This document shows, piece by piece, positions 5,064-6,819 of a stretch of DNA of 6,819 bases. The notes under the pieces were generated by a model. The model did no database searches. It saw nothing but the letters and a program-made list of their open reading frames with translations, and was not told where the DNA came from. The position numbers and the translations under genes were made by a program. How positions within the stretch are numbered: position 1 is the first letter of the stretch; each line of letters starts with the position of its first letter. Source of the stretch: Paracoccaceae bacterium (GTDB lineage: Bacteria; Pseudomonadota; Alphaproteobacteria; Rhodobacterales; Rhodobacteraceae); assembly GCA_007129775.1 (NCBI GenBank), contig SKUV01000073.1, forward strand, positions 1 to 6,819, given 5' to 3'.

Positions 5064-6227
5064 ATGGACAATATCGCTGGTCGCAAATCCGGGCTGAGCT
5101 GGGCGGTCAATATCTCGGTCTTCGCCATGGTGGTGCTGTGGCTCATCCCCACCGTGGGGCTGCTGGTCTCGTCCTTCCGCGACAACCAGCAGATCACCGC
5201 CACCGGCTGGTGGCTGGCGCCGATGCCGGTGGATTTTTCGTTCCGGACACGGGCACTGCCCGACAACATGGAAGAGATCGACGGGGTTTACGTGATCTCG
5301 GGCAATGTCTTTGCCGATCCGGCGCAGGCGCGCTGGTTCCCGGATGGCGCCGGCACCCTGTCCGCCTTCGGCACCCGGGGCGCTGCACCGGGGGAATACG
5401 CGCCGGGCGAGGTGGTGGAGGTCGTGACGCGCGGGCAGGTGATCGGCGCGCTGACGGTCGGGGCCGAGGGAGATTACGAACTGCGCCACGACGAGCCCTT
5501 CGCACGCCCCGTCACCTTCTATTTCGAGGCCCGGACTCCGCCGCGATTCACGCTGGAGAACTATAACACCGTGTTGCGTGCAGACGGGATGGACCGGGCC
5601 TTCATCAACACGCTGACGGTGGCGATACCGGCCACGGTAATCCCGATCCTGATCGCGGCCTTCGCGGCCTATGCGCTGGCGTGGATGGATTTTCCGGGCC
5701 GCGGTTTGCTGATCGCGGCGGTGGTGGGGCTTCTGGTGGTGCCCTTGCAACTGGCGCTGGTGCCGCTGCTGACATTGCACCAGAGGGTGGGCATCGGGCA
5801 GAGTTTTCTGGGCATATGGCTGGCCCATACCGGCTTCGGGCTGCCGCTCGCCATATATCTGTTGCGAAACTACATGGTCGGCCTGCCGCGCGACATCATC
5901 GAAAGCGCCAAGGTCGACGGCGCCACCGATTTTCAGGTTTTCGTCAAGATCGTGCTGCCGCTGTCGTTCCCGGCGCTGGCCTCCTTCGCGATCTTCCAGT
6001 TCCTGTGGACATGGAACGACCTGCTCGTGGCCAAGGTCTTTCTGCCCTCGGGCTCGGACAGTCAGGTGATGACGGTCAAGATTGCCGACGATCTGCTGGG
6101 CTCGCGCGGGGGGGATTGGGAGATCCTCGCCACGGCGGCCTTCGTGTCGATCGCGGTGCCGCTGCTCGTCTTCTTCACGATGCAGCGGTATCTGGTGCGC
6201 GGCCTGCTTGCAGGCTCGGTCAAGTAA
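5064..6227 (+). CDS. aglG: Alpha-glucoside ABC transporter, inner-membrane permease AglG (MalG-like)
   Basis: This 387-residue permease subunit partners AglF. Transmembrane segments lie near residues 14-38, 184-206, 214-237, 248-268, 302-327 and 354-378. The ATPase-docking loop reads E280-S-A-K-V-D-G286, a slight variant of EAA, followed by FVKIVLP. The protein is about 100 residues longer than ordinary MalG-type permeases because of a soluble insert of about residues 55-158 between helix 1 and the conserved FTLENY (162-167). Topology puts this insert in the periplasm. As I recall, AglG proteins of rhizobia carry a comparable insert, so it is probably a trait of the AglG branch. The ATG at 5064 has GGGAGG (5051-5056) 7 nt upstream. 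It sits 24 nt after aglF and 12 nt before aglA, clearly one operon. Confidence 0.92.
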   Translation: MDNIAGRKSGLSWAVNISVFAMVVLWLIPTVGLLVSSFRDNQQITATGWWLAPMPVDFSFRTRALPDNMEEIDGVYVISGNVFADPAQARWFPDGAGTLSAFGTRGAAPGEYAPGEVVEVVTRGQVIGALTVGAEGDYELRHDEPFARPVTFYFEARTPPRFTLENYNTVLRADGMDRAFINTLTVAIPATVIPILIAAFAAYALAWMDFPGRGLLIAAVVGLLVVPLQLALVPLLTLHQRVGIGQSFLGIWLAHTGFGLPLAIYLLRNYMVGLPRDIIESAKVDGATDFQVFVKIVLPLSFPALASFAIFQFLWTWNDLLVAKVFLPSGSDSQVMTVKIADDLLGSRGGDWEILATAAFVSIAVPLLVFFTMQRYLVRGLLAGSVK

Positions 6228-6239
6228 CAGGGGCAAGGC

Positions 6240-6819
6240 GTGAGCATTCAAACGGCAGGCGAGGCAGGCCAGATGGTCGTGCAGGATCCCGACTGGTGGC
6301 GCGGGGCCATCATCTATCAGGTCTATCCGCGCTCGTTTCAGGACAGCAACGGCGACGGCATCGGCGATCTGCTGGGCATCGTCGAACGGCTGCCCTATAT
6401 CGCCAGCCTCGGCGTCGATGCGGTCTGGATATCGCCCTTCTTCACCTCGCCGATGAAGGATTTCGGCTATGATGTGAGCGATTACTGCGACGTCGATCCG
6501 ATGTTCGGCAGCCTTGCCGATTTCGACGTGCTGATCTCTACCGCCCATGCGCTGGGGATCAAGGTGATCATCGATCTGGTGTTGTCGCATTCCTCGGACC
6601 AGCATCCGTGGTTCATCGAAAGCCGGGCCAGCCGCGACAACCCGCGCGCCGATTGGTATGTCTGGTCCGATCCGAAACCCGACGGCACGCCGCCCAACAA
6701 CTGGCTGTCGATCTTCGGCGGCTCGGCCTGGCAATGGGATACCAACCGCTGCCAGTATTACCTGCATAATTTCCTCGACACCCAGCCCGACCTGAACCTG
6801 CACGAACCCGCGGTTCAGG
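6240..6819 (+). CDS. aglA: GH13 alpha-glucosidase AglA, C-terminal part beyond window
   Basis: The first 193 residues of a cytoplasmic family GH13 alpha-glucosidase, which hydrolyses the imported alpha-glucosides. Seen in order: WWRGAIIYQVYPRSF (19-33), a calcium-loop-like DSNGDGIGD (35-43), VWISPFF (62-68), FGYDVSDY with Asp78 (75-82), conserved region I DLVLSH (112-117) followed by SSDQHPWF, the NNWLSIFGGSAW segment, and QPDLN (182-186). The usual Asn of region I is Ser116 here, a trait I associate with the GH13_23 oligosaccharide-type alpha-glucosidases. The catalytic Asp and Glu lie past the edge; full-length relatives have about 540 residues. The chosen start is GTG at 6240, with AGGGG (6229-6233) 6 nt upstream. 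An in-frame ATG at 6273 (codon 12) is a fair alternative, since the conserved domain begins only at residue 18. It is 12 nt from aglG, in the same operon. Confidence 0.92.
   Translation, partial: MSIQTAGEAGQMVVQDPDWWRGAIIYQVYPRSFQDSNGDGIGDLLGIVERLPYIASLGVDAVWISPFFTSPMKDFGYDVSDYCDVDPMFGSLADFDVLISTAHALGIKVIIDLVLSHSSDQHPWFIESRASRDNPRADWYVWSDPKPDGTPPNNWLSIFGGSAWQWDTNRCQYYLHNFLDTQPDLNLHEPAVQ

Noticed and set aside
5061..6803. A very long open frame (580 codons) on the minus strand opposite aglG and aglA
   Set aside because: It lies antisense to two well-recognised genes, has a Gln/His/Arg-rich low-complexity composition with no known motif, and is the expected mirror of GC-rich coding DNA.
1..6819. 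Mobile elements, CRISPR arrays, tRNA or rRNA genes
   Set aside because: I looked for transposase-like frames, terminal inverted repeats, regularly spaced repeats and tRNA cloverleaf sequence and saw none.

Overview
The window carries most of an alpha-glucoside uptake and hydrolysis locus of the AglEFGAK type (a CUT1-family ABC importer plus an intracellular GH13 alpha-glucosidase), with a divergently transcribed LacI-family regulator and a GH1 beta-glucosidase. By eye the DNA is strongly GC-rich, with GC-rich third codon positions. The proteins look most like the agl proteins of alphaproteobacteria, and a Rhodobacteraceae- or Rhizobiales-type genome is the likeliest source. This taxonomic view is inference, because no 16S or other marker gene is present.

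Layout, left to right. The minus strand 1-1148 encodes a GH1 beta-glucosidase whose C-terminus lies beyond the left edge. It overlaps by 4 nt (ATGA) the end of a LacI-type regulator gene at 1145-2212, minus strand, called aglR here. A 301-bp divergent control region (2213-2513) follows. The plus strand then reads aglE (periplasmic binding protein, 2514-3869), a 189-nt hairpin-rich intercistronic region, aglF (permease, 4059-5039), aglG (permease, 5064-6227) and the first 193 codons of aglA (GH13 alpha-glucosidase, from 6240 off the right edge). The ABC ATPase (aglK in the classical cluster) is not in the window and would be expected just downstream.

How it works together: AglE captures an alpha-glucoside such as sucrose, maltose or trehalose in the periplasm. 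AglF and AglG form the membrane channel, driven by an ATPase encoded outside the window, and AglA cleaves the imported sugar in the cytoplasm. The regulator presumably senses the sugar or a derivative and controls both directions of transcription.

The most notable regulatory signal is a 14-bp operator-like sequence that occurs twice, as exact reverse complements (2260-2273 and 2434-2447). Each copy lies just past the -10 of a candidate promoter and so close to its expected start point, one for each direction. A larger imperfect dyad (2326-2359) lies between them. A second signal is the structured aglE-aglF spacer, with strong hairpins that can re-pair in mutually exclusive ways and no U-tract. 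It resembles elements that stabilise binding-protein mRNA. The genes belong to a known type of system and I do not see an undescribed one. The regulatory details and the translational coupling of a beta-glucosidase gene to an alpha-glucoside regulator are the points worth following.
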